DNA of 64,000 bases from Shewanella carassii (GCF_002777975.1 NZ_NGVS01000028.1:1-64000), one strand, 5' to 3'; counted from the stretch's first letter, positions 50,167 to 59,489 are shown. Notes: generated by a model from the sequence alone, not told the origin. Translations and numbers: made by a program.

Positions 50167-50714
50167 TCAGCAGGTTTATCAGTTTCACTAAGGTTTGGAT
50201 GTTACTTCTGATGCTTGGACTGAGCGGTTGCGGCAGTGTCGATATTCATGACTATAGCGCCAGCGAACCTAAGTTGGATCTGCAGCAGTTCTTTAACGGG
50301 GAGTTGCAGGCTTCCGGTATGGTGCAAGATTACAGCGGCCAGGTGGTGCGCCGTTTCAATGTGCGGATGACGGGCAGTTGGCAGGGGAATCAAGGTGTGT
50401 TGCAGGAATGGTTTGAGTATGACGATGGTGAGCTTGCCGAGCGAACCTGGCAGATTACCAAGCTTGCCGATGGCCGCTACCAGGGCAGAGCCGCGGATAT
50501 TCTGGGGGTGGCAGAAGGGCAAGCAGAGGGTTTTGCCCTGCGCTGGCGCTACGACATGCTGCTAAAGCTCGATAGCAACGAGTATCAGGTACATTTTGAC
50601 GACTGGATGTATCAAACGGCGCCGGACACCATAATCAACCGCAGCGAGATCCGCAAATGGGGCCTGACAGTGGGGGAGGTGACTCTGGTGATCCGTAGGT
50701 TGGAAGACAAGTAA
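50154..50714 (+). CDS. DUF3833 lipoprotein
   Basis: A 186-residue lipoprotein; signal MLLLMLGLSGC with lipobox GLSGC. The DUF3833 domain shows LDLQQFFNGELQASGMVQDY, RRFNVRMTGSW and DWMYQTAPDTIINRSEIRKW. Overlaps the chalcone-isomerase-like gene by 13 bp; GGAG lies about 7 bases before the ATG. Last gene of the operon; a weak palindrome GCTGAG-T-CTCAGC follows at 50750. Confidence 0.9.
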   Translation: MQMLISRFISFTKVWMLLLMLGLSGCGSVDIHDYSASEPKLDLQQFFNGELQASGMVQDYSGQVVRRFNVRMTGSWQGNQGVLQEWFEYDDGELAERTWQITKLADGRYQGRAADILGVAEGQAEGFALRWRYDMLLKLDSNEYQVHFDDWMYQTAPDTIINRSEIRKWGLTVGEVTLVIRRLEDK

Positions 50715-50821
50715 CAGAGCTGGTCATTAATGGTACGCCATGACTAACGCTGAGTCTCAGCCTAAGTTAAGCTTAGCTCTGTTTTAATAACAACCGTCTC
50801 TCAACACAGGTTTCAATATTG

Positions 50822-51052
50822 ATGAACAACAAGTCTTTGCTACTGCCTTGGGTTTCGATGGGCTTACTGGCACTGGTATCGCTCGGCGGCTGCTCGAATG
50901 GTATCGATTTCAGTTTTGAAGCGCCCGAGGAGGAGCGGGTGAATTCCAATCTCCCTGCCGAAGATCCCATGGCACAGGATAACCAGAGGATCATAGATGA
51001 TGCGCGCCGGGAAGGGAAAATCGACCCTCAAGTGTTCCCCGGGCAGCGCTGA
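50822..51052 (+). CDS. Small lipoprotein
   Basis: A 76-residue lipoprotein with signal MGLLALVSLGGC (lipobox SLGGC) and a short acidic mature part (FEAPEEERVNSNLPAEDP). I recognise no family. The ribosome site before the ATG at 50822 is weak. It directly abuts the convergent DUF3634 gene (stop at 51052, next gene stop at 51053). Confidence 0.65.
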   Translation: MNNKSLLLPWVSMGLLALVSLGGCSNGIDFSFEAPEEERVNSNLPAEDPMAQDNQRIIDDARREGKIDPQVFPGQR

Positions 51053-51394
51053 TCAGCCCAGTTGTTTACTGTTGTCGCTCTGCTTACGGTCATAGTATTC
51101 GAAGGGAAACAGGTTGCGCAGACGCTGAATATTGGCATCTCCGGCGTTGGCGCTGATATGCAGCCGCACTTCACCGCTGCGCTCGGCGCGCACTGTGCAG
51201 GTGAGTTTCTCTTTCTTGACCAGGGCGCGGCATTCACGTTCAAACTTCTCCGGGATTTTGCCCTTGTGAGAGGTCATACGACCGTCCTTGAAATGCATTT
51301 CAAATATTGTCATTCCTTTCTTGTTACTGAAAACCAGTTTGTAGATAAGCACTAACGCCAGGGCGATAAAGAGTATTTTTAACATAGTGGCCAT
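51053..51394 (-). CDS. DUF3634 protein
   Basis: A 113-residue protein with one N-terminal membrane segment (MLKILFIALALVLIYKLVF) and a cytoplasmic or periplasmic domain of the DUF3634 type: FEMHFKDGRMTSHKGKIP, FERECRALVKKEKL and IQRLRNLFPFEYYDRKQ. Found in Shewanella and Vibrio; function unknown. Two in-frame ATGs (51394, 51385) are possible starts. Confidence 0.85.
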   Translation of the reverse strand: MATMLKILFIALALVLIYKLVFSNKKGMTIFEMHFKDGRMTSHKGKIPEKFERECRALVKKEKLTCTVRAERSGEVRLHISANAGDANIQRLRNLFPFEYYDRKQSDNSKQLG

Positions 51395-51602
51395 AGTGAG
51401 ACTCCTTGTTTCAGCAAGAGTAAATATTGCTATCCAGATGTGATCTTATATCTTCAGTTATACCTGCAAGCAGCGGCGTTTGACAGTGCACCCAGGGTGG
51501 ATTTTTGTGATAAGGCTAGAAGGACTGGCAAATTGGCAAACCTTGGTTATTATTTGTTCAGTAACACCTGTTTTACCACAAACCAAGATCAAGGATGAAG
51601 CC

Positions 51603-51785
51603 ATGTACCTTTCCAATGCCGAGCGCTGGGCGCAAATCTGTGACAGACAAGTGGAACTGATGGCAAAGCTCAGCGAGCAGTTTCCCGAGCGGCGAGAGCA
51701 ACTGCAACACCTCACCCATAGCTGGCAAGACGTCAAACATCAGGTGCGCCGGGGCGATACCCCCCACGTACCGCCACTGCGTTGA
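51603..51785 (+). CDS. Small hypothetical protein
   Basis: A 60-residue, helical, charged protein from the ATG at 51603 (AAGGATGAAGCC upstream). A longer reading from 51480 would add 41 residues with no ribosome site. Sequence begins YLSNAERWAQICDRQVELMA. No family recognised. Followed by a good terminator at 51808. Confidence 0.55.
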   Translation: MYLSNAERWAQICDRQVELMAKLSEQFPERREQLQHLTHSWQDVKHQVRRGDTPHVPPLR

Positions 51786-51807
51786 GAACTGAATCAATTT
51801 ATAAAAA

Positions 51808-51830
51808 AGAGCCGCTCAGGGAGCGGCTCT
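51808..51830. terminator. Terminator between the small gene and the porin gene
   Basis: AGAGCCGCTC-AGG-GAGCGGCTCT with an A-run before and GTTACTTTTG after, between convergent genes. Confidence 0.8.
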
Positions 51831-51914
51831 GTTACTTTTGGTTGGTGGGAGGAAGATGGGGCTTGCCCGTGCAGGTCTGTCCTATGGCTTGCCTGGGCAC
51901 AGCAATTTTTCGGT

Positions 51915-52652
51915 TTAGAAAGCGTAGCTGACACTCGCCAGCACAGTGCCGTCATTCTGGAAGGTGCCACTGCTTATCTCGGCATCCGAATCTATATCTG
52001 TGTCCAACCAGGCCAGAGACAAACCAACACCGGCAATCTCAGTCGAGACACCTATGGAGTAATCCAGATATTTACCCATATCGTCATCGGGCGCATCGCC
52101 GAAGTTGTAACCCAGGTGCAGATCCAGGCTCCAGTTTTCGGCAAACTCATAACTATAGTTCAGCTCTGCATAGTGGTAGTCCAGATCTGAGCCCGAATAG
52201 TCATTGGTGTACCAGTAGGCAGCCCTAAAATCGCTGAACTCGAGGCCGAAAGAGATTTCGTTGTAGTCCTGGGAGACATTGTCGCCCGGGTACATATAGC
52301 GCAGCAGGGTAATGTCATAGGCCAGGTTGTCGTTGATTTCACCGGCGTAACCCAGGTAGACATCCAGTTCGAAATCGGCACCCACCTGATCCTCTTTGGG
52401 AGTACCATCTTCATCGAATTCCACATTACTGGCCCAGGCCCCGACGAAGAAACCCGAGTCGTGACTCCAGTCCAGACTAGCTTGCACGGCAAAGTCACCG
52501 GCAGTTTGTGACACGCCTCTAAAGCGGTAGTCATTGGTCACGGCTATCTCGCCGCTGATTTCGGCCATGGCAGAGGTTGAGGTTATGGCGCCGCCAAGCA
52601 GCAGTGCCCATAGCAGAGGGTTGGTTCTTCTTATCACTGGGTTCACAAGCAT
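51915..52652 (-). CDS. TorF-family outer-membrane porin
   Basis: A 245-residue outer-membrane protein of the TorF (TIGR02001) family. A signal peptide ending TSAMA is followed by the family start EISGEIAVTNDYRFRGVSQT. Alternating short beta strands follow (LSLAWLDTDIDSDAEISSG), and the protein ends in the outer-membrane signature ASVSYAF with terminal Phe. The substrate is unknown. Located next to the beta-alanine/polyamine genes, it may provide an entry route for amines; this is a neighbour-based guess. Confidence 0.9.
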   Translation of the reverse strand: MLVNPVIRRTNPLLWALLLGGAITSTSAMAEISGEIAVTNDYRFRGVSQTAGDFAVQASLDWSHDSGFFVGAWASNVEFDEDGTPKEDQVGADFELDVYLGYAGEINDNLAYDITLLRYMYPGDNVSQDYNEISFGLEFSDFRAAYWYTNDYSGSDLDYHYAELNYSYEFAENWSLDLHLGYNFGDAPDDDMGKYLDYSIGVSTEIAGVGLSLAWLDTDIDSDAEISSGTFQNDGTVLASVSYAF

Positions 52653-52756
52653 TTCTCCCTTCTTTGGTTTGCCGGCCCCGTCCGGAAATATTCCGGCGCG
52701 ACCTGGTTTATGCCAAACAACAGCAGCTATGCTGAGACCTCATGGCGGTTTTGTTT

Positions 52757-53119
52757 TTATCTGTTGGATTCAAACACCACATAGAGCTTGCGGCAGGGAA
52801 CCGTTACCTGCCAACTGCCGCGAAACCCGGCCGGGATAACAAACCTGTCGCCCGGACCAACTTCGAGACGATTTCCCTGCTCATCGCTGATGACACTGTT
52901 ACCCTCGAGGATTTCGCAATACTCGTGCTCAGTGTAGTTAACTTTCCAAGTGCCTGTTTCGCTTTGCCAAATTCCGGTATGAAACTGCTCACAGGGGCTG
53001 GAGTAATGGTTCTCCAGTCGTTGCATAGGCGCGCCCTGCAGACGCTTTTCCTCGGCGATGGAGTATTCACTTACCTCGGGAGTATTGCGCGCCAGTACTC
53101 TGATATTGTTGATGTGCAT
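52757..53119 (-). CDS. Cupin-domain protein
   Basis: A 120-residue single-domain cupin: TGIWQSETGTWKVNYTEHEY, CEILEGNSVISDEQGNRL, EVGPGDRFVIPAGFRGSW. The family is DUF861/(S)-ureidoglycine aminohydrolase-like, with uncertain metal ligands (only H/E in TEHEYCEILEG are evident). It follows mmsA by 18 bp and is the last gene of the beta-alanine operon. The same gene order is common in Shewanella-type amine clusters; the reaction is not known. Confidence 0.88.
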   Translation of the reverse strand: MHINNIRVLARNTPEVSEYSIAEEKRLQGAPMQRLENHYSSPCEQFHTGIWQSETGTWKVNYTEHEYCEILEGNSVISDEQGNRLEVGPGDRFVIPAGFRGSWQVTVPCRKLYVVFESNR

Positions 53120-53137
53120 CAGGCTCTCCCTCTCTCC

Positions 53138-54622
53138 CTATTTCATGGTCGGCATGATGAAATCGGCACTCAGCTGTTTGGGCCAGCGGGCGGTAACGGC
53201 TTTGCGCCGGGTGTAAAAGCGAACTCCATCCGGGCCGTGCATATGCAGTGGGCCAAACAGCGAGCGTTTCCAACCGCCGAAACTGTGAAATGCCATAGGC
53301 ACAGGGATAGGCACATTGACCCCCACCATGCCGACTTGCACCGAGTGGCAAAAGTCGCGCGCCAGCTCGCCGCTCTGGGTAAAGATGGCGGTGCCGTTGC
53401 CGAACTCATGTTGATTGATAAGAGCCAGCGCCGAGTCATAGTCGGCCACCCTGACTATGCAAAGCACAGGGCCGAAGATCTCTTCCCGGTAAATCTGCAT
53501 CTCGGGGGTGACGCCATCGAACAGGGTCGCACCGAGAAAGAAACCTTCGCTGTCTGCCAAGGTATTGCGGCCATCGACCAGACAAACTGCGCCCTGCTGT
53601 ATACCGCTGTCTATATAGCTGCAGACCTTGTCCAGATGCGCGCGGGAGATGAGCGGCCCCATTTCCATACCCGGCTCCAGGCCGTTACCTACCTTGAGCG
53701 CGGCTATCTTGGGTTGCAGTTTTTCTATCAGGGCATCGGCCACATCAGCAACCGCCAGTACTACGGAAATAGCCATACAGCGCTCGCCGGCAGAACCATA
53801 GGCCGCACCCATCAGGGCGTTACTGGCCAGTTCCAGATCGGCATCTGGCATCAGCAGCATGTGGTTCTTGGCGCCGCCGAGTGCCTGTACCCGCTTGCCG
53901 TGAGCCGATGCCTTACTGTAGATATACTCGGCCACAGGCGTTGAACCGACAAAGGAGATGGCCTGAACATCCTGATGGCAGAGCAGGGTATCTACCGCCA
54001 GCTTGTCACCGTTGATAACATTGAAAACCCCATCCGGCAGCCCGGCCTGGGTCAGCAGCTCGGCAATTCTGAGTGCCGGCGCCGGATTCTTTTCCGATGG
54101 CTTCATCACAAAGGTATTGCCGCAGGCGATGGCAATCGGGAACATCCACATGGGAACCATCACAGGGAAATTGAACGGCGAAATGCCGGCGACCACCCCG
54201 AGCGGTTGGTTGATGCTCCAGGCATCGACGCCAGTGCCAACCTGCTCAGTGTGTTCCCCCTTGAGAAGATGGGGAATGCCGCAGGCAAACTCAACCACTT
54301 CCAGCCCTCGAACCAACTCGCCCCTGGCATCTTCAAGCACTTTGCCGTGTTGCAGGCAGATAAGCTCGGCCAGTTCATCCATGTGGGCTTCTACCAGGGC
54401 TTTGAAGCGAAACAGCACCCGCGCCCGGTTAAGGGGCGATACCTTTGACCAAGCGTCAAAAGCCTGCTTGGCCGAGTCTATCGCCCGCTCTGTATCTGAC
54501 TTGGAGGCGAGGGCGACTCTGGCTTGCTCTTCGCCGCTGGCCGGGTTGAAAATGGGCAGTGAAGCCTGTGCCAGGCTGCCATCTGTTTCATGTCCATCTA
54601 TATAGTGGCTGTAAATACGCAT
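53138..54622 (-). CDS. mmsA: CoA-acylating (methyl)malonate-semialdehyde dehydrogenase
   Basis: Converts malonate semialdehyde (from beta-alanine) or methylmalonate semialdehyde to acetyl- or propionyl-CoA with NAD and CoA. The 494 residues show LICLQHGKVLEDARGELVRG, the NAD region ISPFNFPVMVPMWMFPIAIA, NTFVMKPSEKNPAPALRIAE, and the catalytic cysteine in GSAGERCMAISVVLA, typical for the MmsA/IolA group rather than other aldehyde dehydrogenases. It lies 16 bp after the aminotransferase gene, so together they carry beta-alanine to acetyl-CoA. Confidence 0.95.
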   Translation of the reverse strand: MRIYSHYIDGHETDGSLAQASLPIFNPASGEEQARVALASKSDTERAIDSAKQAFDAWSKVSPLNRARVLFRFKALVEAHMDELAELICLQHGKVLEDARGELVRGLEVVEFACGIPHLLKGEHTEQVGTGVDAWSINQPLGVVAGISPFNFPVMVPMWMFPIAIACGNTFVMKPSEKNPAPALRIAELLTQAGLPDGVFNVINGDKLAVDTLLCHQDVQAISFVGSTPVAEYIYSKASAHGKRVQALGGAKNHMLLMPDADLELASNALMGAAYGSAGERCMAISVVLAVADVADALIEKLQPKIAALKVGNGLEPGMEMGPLISRAHLDKVCSYIDSGIQQGAVCLVDGRNTLADSEGFFLGATLFDGVTPEMQIYREEIFGPVLCIVRVADYDSALALINQHEFGNGTAIFTQSGELARDFCHSVQVGMVGVNVPIPVPMAFHSFGGWKRSLFGPLHMHGPDGVRFYTRRKAVTARWPKQLSADFIMPTMK

Positions 54623-54638
54623 AACTATCCTGTGTGCT

Positions 54639-55976
54639 TCAGTCGACGGTTTGGATGGCGTCGGCCAGGGTGGAAATCAGTTGATCTATTTGGGACTCTT
54701 CCACTATCAGTGGTGGTGAGAGGGCTATGATGTCGGCGGTGGCCCGTACCAGCGCACCTTGCCAGAAACAGCGCTCGAAAATCTGATAGCCGCGTTTGCC
54801 AACACCTTGCGGGCTGGGGGCCAGCTGAATGCCACCTACCAGGCCGGTATTGCGAATATCGATGACATTGGGCAGCCCCTTGAGACTGTGCAGCGCCTGC
54901 TCAAAATAGGGCGCCAGCGTTGTAGTGCGCTCAAACAGCTTTTCGTCACGGTAGATATCCAGGGTGGCCAGTGCCGCCGCGGCCGCAACCGGATGCCCTG
55001 AATAGGTATAGCCGTGAAAGAACTCGATCATCGCCTCGGGGCCCTGCATACAGGCATCGTGAATCGCTTGCTGCACAAACACCGCGCCCATGGGGATGGC
55101 GCCATTGTTGAGCGCCTTGGCCGTGGTCATTATGTCCGGAGTCACATCCCAGTGGTTGCTGGCAAAAGCGCCGCCCACCCGGCCAAAACCTGTGATTACC
55201 TCATCGAATATCAGCAAGATGCCGTATTTTTGAGTGATCTCCCGAAGGCGCTTGAGATAGCCCTTGGGGGGCAATATTACCCCGGCCGAGCCTGACATGG
55301 GCTCGACGATAACGGCGGCGATATTCTCTGCGCCATGCAGGGCAATCAGCCCCTCGAGCGCCTCGGCCTTGTCGGCGCCATGCTCGGGCAAGCCGCGGCT
55401 GAAGGCGTTGGCTTTCATATCCAGAGTGTGGGGCAGGTGATCGACGCCGCCGAGGAGCTGCGGGCTGAAACCTTTACGGTTATTGCCAATTCCGCCCACT
55501 GAAATACCGCCAAACCCCACACCGTGATAGCCCAGCTCACGGCCGATAAAACGGCTGCGGCTCGGTTCGCCATTGGCTCTGTGGTAACACAGCGCCAGCT
55601 TGAGTGCGGTGTCGACCGACTCTGAGCCCGAGTTGGTAAAGAAGATACGGTTCATGCCGGGCGGGGCGATTTCACTGAGGCGTTCGGCCAACTTGAATGC
55701 CAACGGATGACCCATCTGAAAACTGGGGGCATAGTCCATTTCGCGGATCTGACGGCTGACCGCCTCACTGATCTCCGCCCGGCCATGGCCGGCATTACAG
55801 CACCAAAGACCTGCGGTGCCATCCAGCACCTGACGGCCATCGACATCCCGGTAATACATGCCTTCGGCCGAAGCCAGTAGCCTGGGAGTTTGCTTGAATT
55901 GACGGTTGGCACTGAAAGGCATCCAGTAATGCTCGAGATTGCCCTGTGTTTTCGCCTGTTGTTTTAGCTCTGCCAT
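54639..55976 (-). CDS. bauA: Beta-alanine/omega-amino acid-pyruvate aminotransferase
   Basis: A class III PLP aminotransferase that moves the terminal amino group of beta-alanine or similar omega-amino acids to pyruvate. It shows LEHYWMPFSANRQFKQTPRL, typical of this subgroup, FTNSGSESVDTALKLAL (PLP phosphate), [14 protein letters not shown] and the Schiff-base lysine in IMTTAKALNNGAIPMG. ATG 55976 has AAGG about 9 bases upstream; ATG 55982, two codons earlier, is the alternative. First gene of the minus-strand operon with mmsA and the cupin; divergent from puuC across a possible PuuR box. Confidence 0.93.
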   Translation of the reverse strand: MAELKQQAKTQGNLEHYWMPFSANRQFKQTPRLLASAEGMYYRDVDGRQVLDGTAGLWCCNAGHGRAEISEAVSRQIREMDYAPSFQMGHPLAFKLAERLSEIAPPGMNRIFFTNSGSESVDTALKLALCYHRANGEPSRSRFIGRELGYHGVGFGGISVGGIGNNRKGFSPQLLGGVDHLPHTLDMKANAFSRGLPEHGADKAEALEGLIALHGAENIAAVIVEPMSGSAGVILPPKGYLKRLREITQKYGILLIFDEVITGFGRVGGAFASNHWDVTPDIMTTAKALNNGAIPMGAVFVQQAIHDACMQGPEAMIEFFHGYTYSGHPVAAAAALATLDIYRDEKLFERTTTLAPYFEQALHSLKGLPNVIDIRNTGLVGGIQLAPSPQGVGKRGYQIFERCFWQGALVRATADIIALSPPLIVEESQIDQLISTLADAIQTVD

Positions 55977-56036
55977 AAGCATTAACCTTAGTGTTGCGGG
56001 CTTGTTAATGGTGATTGATGTTTCGCTATGCTATGT

Positions 56037-56051
56037 CAGAAATAATGAACA
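56037..56051 (+). promoter_or_regulatory. Candidate PuuR box between bauA and puuC
   Basis: CAGAAATAATGAACA fits the E. coli PuuR site AAAATATAATGAACA at most positions. It lies in the 255-bp divergent region. Confidence 0.5.
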
Positions 56052-56231
56052 TGGAAGGCCTGTGTGCAATTATTTATGCCAAAAAATCTATTTTTGTAAA
56101 ATATATTGAATTTATGCCGTGCTCGAGGCTAATCTGGAGCGACCCGAATAACTCGCGATGGCTGCACGAGTTGGCCGCGATAGGCCTACTGAGGTAGTGG
56201 AATGCCCGCTTGCAAGCAGATGAGAGGATTT

Positions 56232-57728
56232 ATGAGTACACCGCAAACCCGTCAGCAATGGCAGCAGTTGGCCGCGCAATTGCAGATCTGTGGCCAGGCC
56301 TTTATCCATGGAGAGTATTGTGCAGCCGTATCCGGCGAGACCTTCGATTGCATCAGCCCTGTGGATGGCAACAAGCTTGCCGCCGTAGCCAGTTGCGATC
56401 TGGCCGATGCCGAGGCGGCGGTGGCCAGTGCCAGAGCCAGTTTTGAATCCGGAGTCTGGTCGCGAATGGCGCCGGTAGAGCGCAAAAAGGTGATGATACG
56501 CTTTGCCGATTTGCTGGAGGCGCATAGTGATGAACTGGCCTTGCTGGAAACCCTGGATATGGGCAAGCCAATTCGTTTTTCCAAGTCGGTGGATGTGACC
56601 AATGCCGCCAGGGCCTTGCGTTGGTCCGGCGAAGCGGTGGACAAGATTTACGATGAAATAGCGCCCACCGCTGACAATGAAATCGGCATGATCACCCGTG
56701 AGCCTGTCGGGGTAGTGGCCGCGATTGTGCCATGGAACTTCCCTTTGCTGATGGCCTGCTGGAAGCTGGGGCCGGCGCTGGCCAGCGGTAACTCTGTCAT
56801 CCTCAAACCCTCGGAAAAATCCCCTTTGACGGCGATTCGTATGGCTGCCATTGCCTTGGAAGCCGGGATCCCGCCCGGAGTGCTCAATGTATTGCCCGGT
56901 TTTGGTCATACAGTTGGCAAGGCGCTGGCGCTGCATATGGATGTCGATACCCTGGTGTTTACCGGCTCCACCAAGATAGCCAAGCAACTGATGGTTTACG
57001 CCGGTCAGTCCAATATGAAACGTGTGTGGTTGGAGGCCGGTGGTAAGAGCCCGCACATAGTCTTTAACGATTGCCCGGATCTCAAGGCGGCGGCGCAGGC
57101 GGCAGCTTCGGCCATCGCCTTCAACCAGGGCGAAGTTTGCACCGCAGGTTCGCGCCTGCTGGTGGAATCCGGGGTCAAGGAGCAGCTGATAGCGCTCATT
57201 ATCGACGAGCTCAAATCCTGGCAGCCGGGGCATCCGCTGGATCCGGATACTGTCAGTGGCGCGGTGGTGGATCAGCAGCAGCTGCAGACTATTCTCGGTT
57301 ATATCGAGGCGGGTAAGCAGCAAGGTGCTGTGCTGGCCTGTGGCGGCGAGCAACTCATGGCTGAAACCGGTGGCGTCTACGTGGCGCCGACTCTGTTCCG
57401 TGAAGTGAATAATCAGATGAGTATCGCCCGCGAGGAGATCTTCGGCCCTGTACTGAGTGTGATTGAATTTGAGGGAATGGAGCAGGCGATAGCCATTGGC
57501 AACGATAGCATCTATGGCTTGGCGGCCGGTGTGTGGACTGCGGATCTCAGCAAGGCCCACAGAACCGCCAAGGCGCTGAGAAGCGGTATGGTGTGGATCA
57601 ATCATTATGACGGCGGCGATATGACGGCGCCTTTCGGTGGTTATAAGCAGTCGGGTAATGGCCGCGATAAGTCGCTGCATGCTTTTGATAAATACACAGA
57701 AATTAAGGCGACCTGGATAGCCATTTAA
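56232..57728 (+). CDS. puuC: Gamma-glutamyl-gamma-aminobutyraldehyde dehydrogenase
   Basis: NAD(P)-dependent aldehyde dehydrogenase of the Puu pathway, oxidising gamma-glutamyl-aminobutyraldehyde. From ATG 56232 (AGAGAGGATTT upstream) 498 residues, against 495 in E. coli PuuC. Motifs: FIHGEYCAAVSGETFDCISP, VVAAIVPWNFPLLMACWKLG, LEAGGKSPHIVFNDC (catalytic Glu), AFNQGEVCTAGSRLLV (catalytic Cys), and the C-terminal PFGGYKQSGNGRDKSLHAFD. Separate transcription unit between bauA and puuB. Confidence 0.94.
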   Translation: MSTPQTRQQWQQLAAQLQICGQAFIHGEYCAAVSGETFDCISPVDGNKLAAVASCDLADAEAAVASARASFESGVWSRMAPVERKKVMIRFADLLEAHSDELALLETLDMGKPIRFSKSVDVTNAARALRWSGEAVDKIYDEIAPTADNEIGMITREPVGVVAAIVPWNFPLLMACWKLGPALASGNSVILKPSEKSPLTAIRMAAIALEAGIPPGVLNVLPGFGHTVGKALALHMDVDTLVFTGSTKIAKQLMVYAGQSNMKRVWLEAGGKSPHIVFNDCPDLKAAAQAAASAIAFNQGEVCTAGSRLLVESGVKEQLIALIIDELKSWQPGHPLDPDTVSGAVVDQQQLQTILGYIEAGKQQGAVLACGGEQLMAETGGVYVAPTLFREVNNQMSIAREEIFGPVLSVIEFEGMEQAIAIGNDSIYGLAAGVWTADLSKAHRTAKALRSGMVWINHYDGGDMTAPFGGYKQSGNGRDKSLHAFDKYTEIKATWIAI

Positions 57729-57782
57729 TCGGTTTGCTGTCATAGACAATCCCCCTGCCTTGCGGGGGGAAAGAGGCTAAGT

Positions 57783-58004
57783 TCAGGGCTTGAGATGTTC
57801 ACTCACAGGTTCAAACAGCGCATCGAGCAGCACTTGAGTGCGGTTATCTTCGACTTGCAGCTTCAGCCAACCGTCACTGCCGAGAATTTCAAGCTGCCTG
57901 CACACGAGTTTCGGCGGTGAGGCTTGCAGTTCCCCCTTGAGGCGAAAAATCCCCTGTGGCGTATGAATGCGGCTAATATCGAAGGGAGTATTCACGACGG
58001 CCAC
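57783..58004 (-). CDS. Small hypothetical protein
   Basis: A 73-residue open frame from a GTG at 58004 (AAAGG upstream; a second GTG at 57995 gives MNTPFDISRIHTPQG). The sequence suggests two beta hairpins (GIFRLKGELQASPPKLVC, GWLKLQVEDNRTQVLLDALF). No family recognised. Location between puuC and puuB on the puuB strand. Confidence 0.5.
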   Translation of the reverse strand: MAVVNTPFDISRIHTPQGIFRLKGELQASPPKLVCRQLEILGSDGWLKLQVEDNRTQVLLDALFEPVSEHLKP

Positions 58005-58092
58005 AACGCCTTTGCTGTACTTGTTTTCAAAATGGCTCCCTACTCAACATACACTCGTCTTCAAAACAGGGCTTTTTCAAGATAGGCCTTGT

Positions 58093-59400
58093 TCAGAATA
58101 GATCCTTGAATCTATGGTACAGCATGCCTGCCGCCAGAATGGGCGAGCGCAGCGCCGGGCCACCCGGGAAGGTCATATGCTCTATTGAGGCAAAGATATC
58201 GAAGCGCTCAGCCTGCTGACTGATAGCTTCTGCCAGCAGACGCCCCGCCATATGGGTGGCGTTGACGCCGTGCCCGGCATAGGCCTGGGCGAAATAGATG
58301 TTGGGGCTATCCGGCAACCTGCCTATCTGCGGCATACGGTTGGCGCCTATCCCTATCATGCCGCCCCACTGATAATCTATTTTCACGCCCTTGAGCGCCG
58401 GGAAGACTCTTTCCATATTGGGCCTGAGCGCGGCGCAAATGTCCTTGGGATCTCTGCCTGAGTAGTTGCACAGCCCGCCAAATAGCAGACGGTTGTCGGC
58501 CGACAGATGAAAATAGTCCAGTGCTATGCTCATATCGGCGAAGGCCATATTCTGCGGAATAATGTCAGCGCAAAGTGCTTGCGACAGGGGCTCGGTCGCC
58601 AGCAGATAACTGCCGGCCGGTAGCACCTTGCCGCCGATATGAGGTTCGAGTTTGGCACCTATATAGGCATTGCCGGCCAAAATCAGATAGCGGCAACGGA
58701 CTTCGCCGCCCTCAGTCCTGACCCGTATCTGCTCGCCCTTAATGATTTCGGTGGCGGCGCTGTCTTCATAGATGTTAACCCCCAGGCTTCGGGCCGCACG
58801 GGCCTCGCCGAGGGCCAGATTCAAAGGGTGCAGATGGCCGCTGCCCATGTCGCTGAGCGCGCCGAGATAACGCTCAGAGCCTATGACTTCCGGCAACTGC
58901 TCCTTGGACAACAGCTTGAGCTTATGTGGGTAGCCAAGTTGCTCAAGCTCGGTAAGCTCCTGCTCAAGCTCCTGCATATGTCTTGGTTTCAGCGCCAGAT
59001 CGCAGTAGCCCCAGCGCAGATCGCAATCGATTTGATATTGCGCGATCCGTTGCCGGACGATGTCGACGGCTTCAAAACCCATCCGCTTGATAGCCAGCAC
59101 ACCTTCTTTACCTATACTGGGCTCAAACTGTTCAATATTATGGCCAATACTACGGATCAACTCCCCGCCATTACGCCCAGAGGCGCCCCAGCCCACTTTT
59201 TTGGCTTCCAGTATGGTGACCCCAAAGCCTCGTTCAGCCAGTTCGATGGCACTGTTGAGGCCGCTGAAGCCTGCGCCTATTACGCAGACATCTGTCTCCA
59301 AGGACTCTTCCAGCCTGGGATGCTGAAACAGTTCTTTGGCGGTCGCATGGTAAAAAGAGGCGGGATAGTTGTCACTGTGAATGGGGGACTGGATTGGCAT
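58093..59400 (-). CDS. puuB: Gamma-glutamylputrescine oxidase
   Basis: FAD enzyme oxidising gamma-glutamylputrescine to the aldehyde with release of ammonia and hydrogen peroxide. From ATG 59400 (GGAG 5 bases upstream; ATG 59403 is adjacent) 435 residues, against 426 in E. coli. Features: SFYHATAKELFQHPRLEESL at the start, DAO-type FAD motif VCVIGAGFSGLNSAIELAER, WGASGRNGGELIRSIGHNIE, and the C-terminal VNATHMAGRLLAEAISQQAE. Divergent from puuR with a possible PuuR site between them. Confidence 0.93.
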   Translation of the reverse strand: MPIQSPIHSDNYPASFYHATAKELFQHPRLEESLETDVCVIGAGFSGLNSAIELAERGFGVTILEAKKVGWGASGRNGGELIRSIGHNIEQFEPSIGKEGVLAIKRMGFEAVDIVRQRIAQYQIDCDLRWGYCDLALKPRHMQELEQELTELEQLGYPHKLKLLSKEQLPEVIGSERYLGALSDMGSGHLHPLNLALGEARAARSLGVNIYEDSAATEIIKGEQIRVRTEGGEVRCRYLILAGNAYIGAKLEPHIGGKVLPAGSYLLATEPLSQALCADIIPQNMAFADMSIALDYFHLSADNRLLFGGLCNYSGRDPKDICAALRPNMERVFPALKGVKIDYQWGGMIGIGANRMPQIGRLPDSPNIYFAQAYAGHGVNATHMAGRLLAEAISQQAERFDIFASIEHMTFPGGPALRSPILAAGMLYHRFKDLF

Positions 59401-59474
59401 CATGGCTCCGTTCTTGTTATAAGTTTGGACTCGGCTGGTTACACCCGACGGTCGTCGCACTCTTGCCTTCAAAG

Positions 59475-59489
59475 TGTTCGTTTTATTTA
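59475..59489 (-). promoter_or_regulatory. Candidate PuuR box between puuB and puuR
   Basis: On the minus strand TAAATAAAACGAACA, similar to AAAATATAATGAACA. It is 75 bp upstream of the puuB start. Confidence 0.4.

Noticed and set aside
52742..53944. Plus-strand open frame (400 codons) opposite the cupin and mmsA genes
   Set aside because: Antisense shadow of two well-supported genes.
56112..57749. Long minus-strand open frame (545 codons) opposite puuC
   Set aside because: It mirrors the high-GC puuC coding frame, which carries all aldehyde dehydrogenase motifs; the antisense product resembles nothing.
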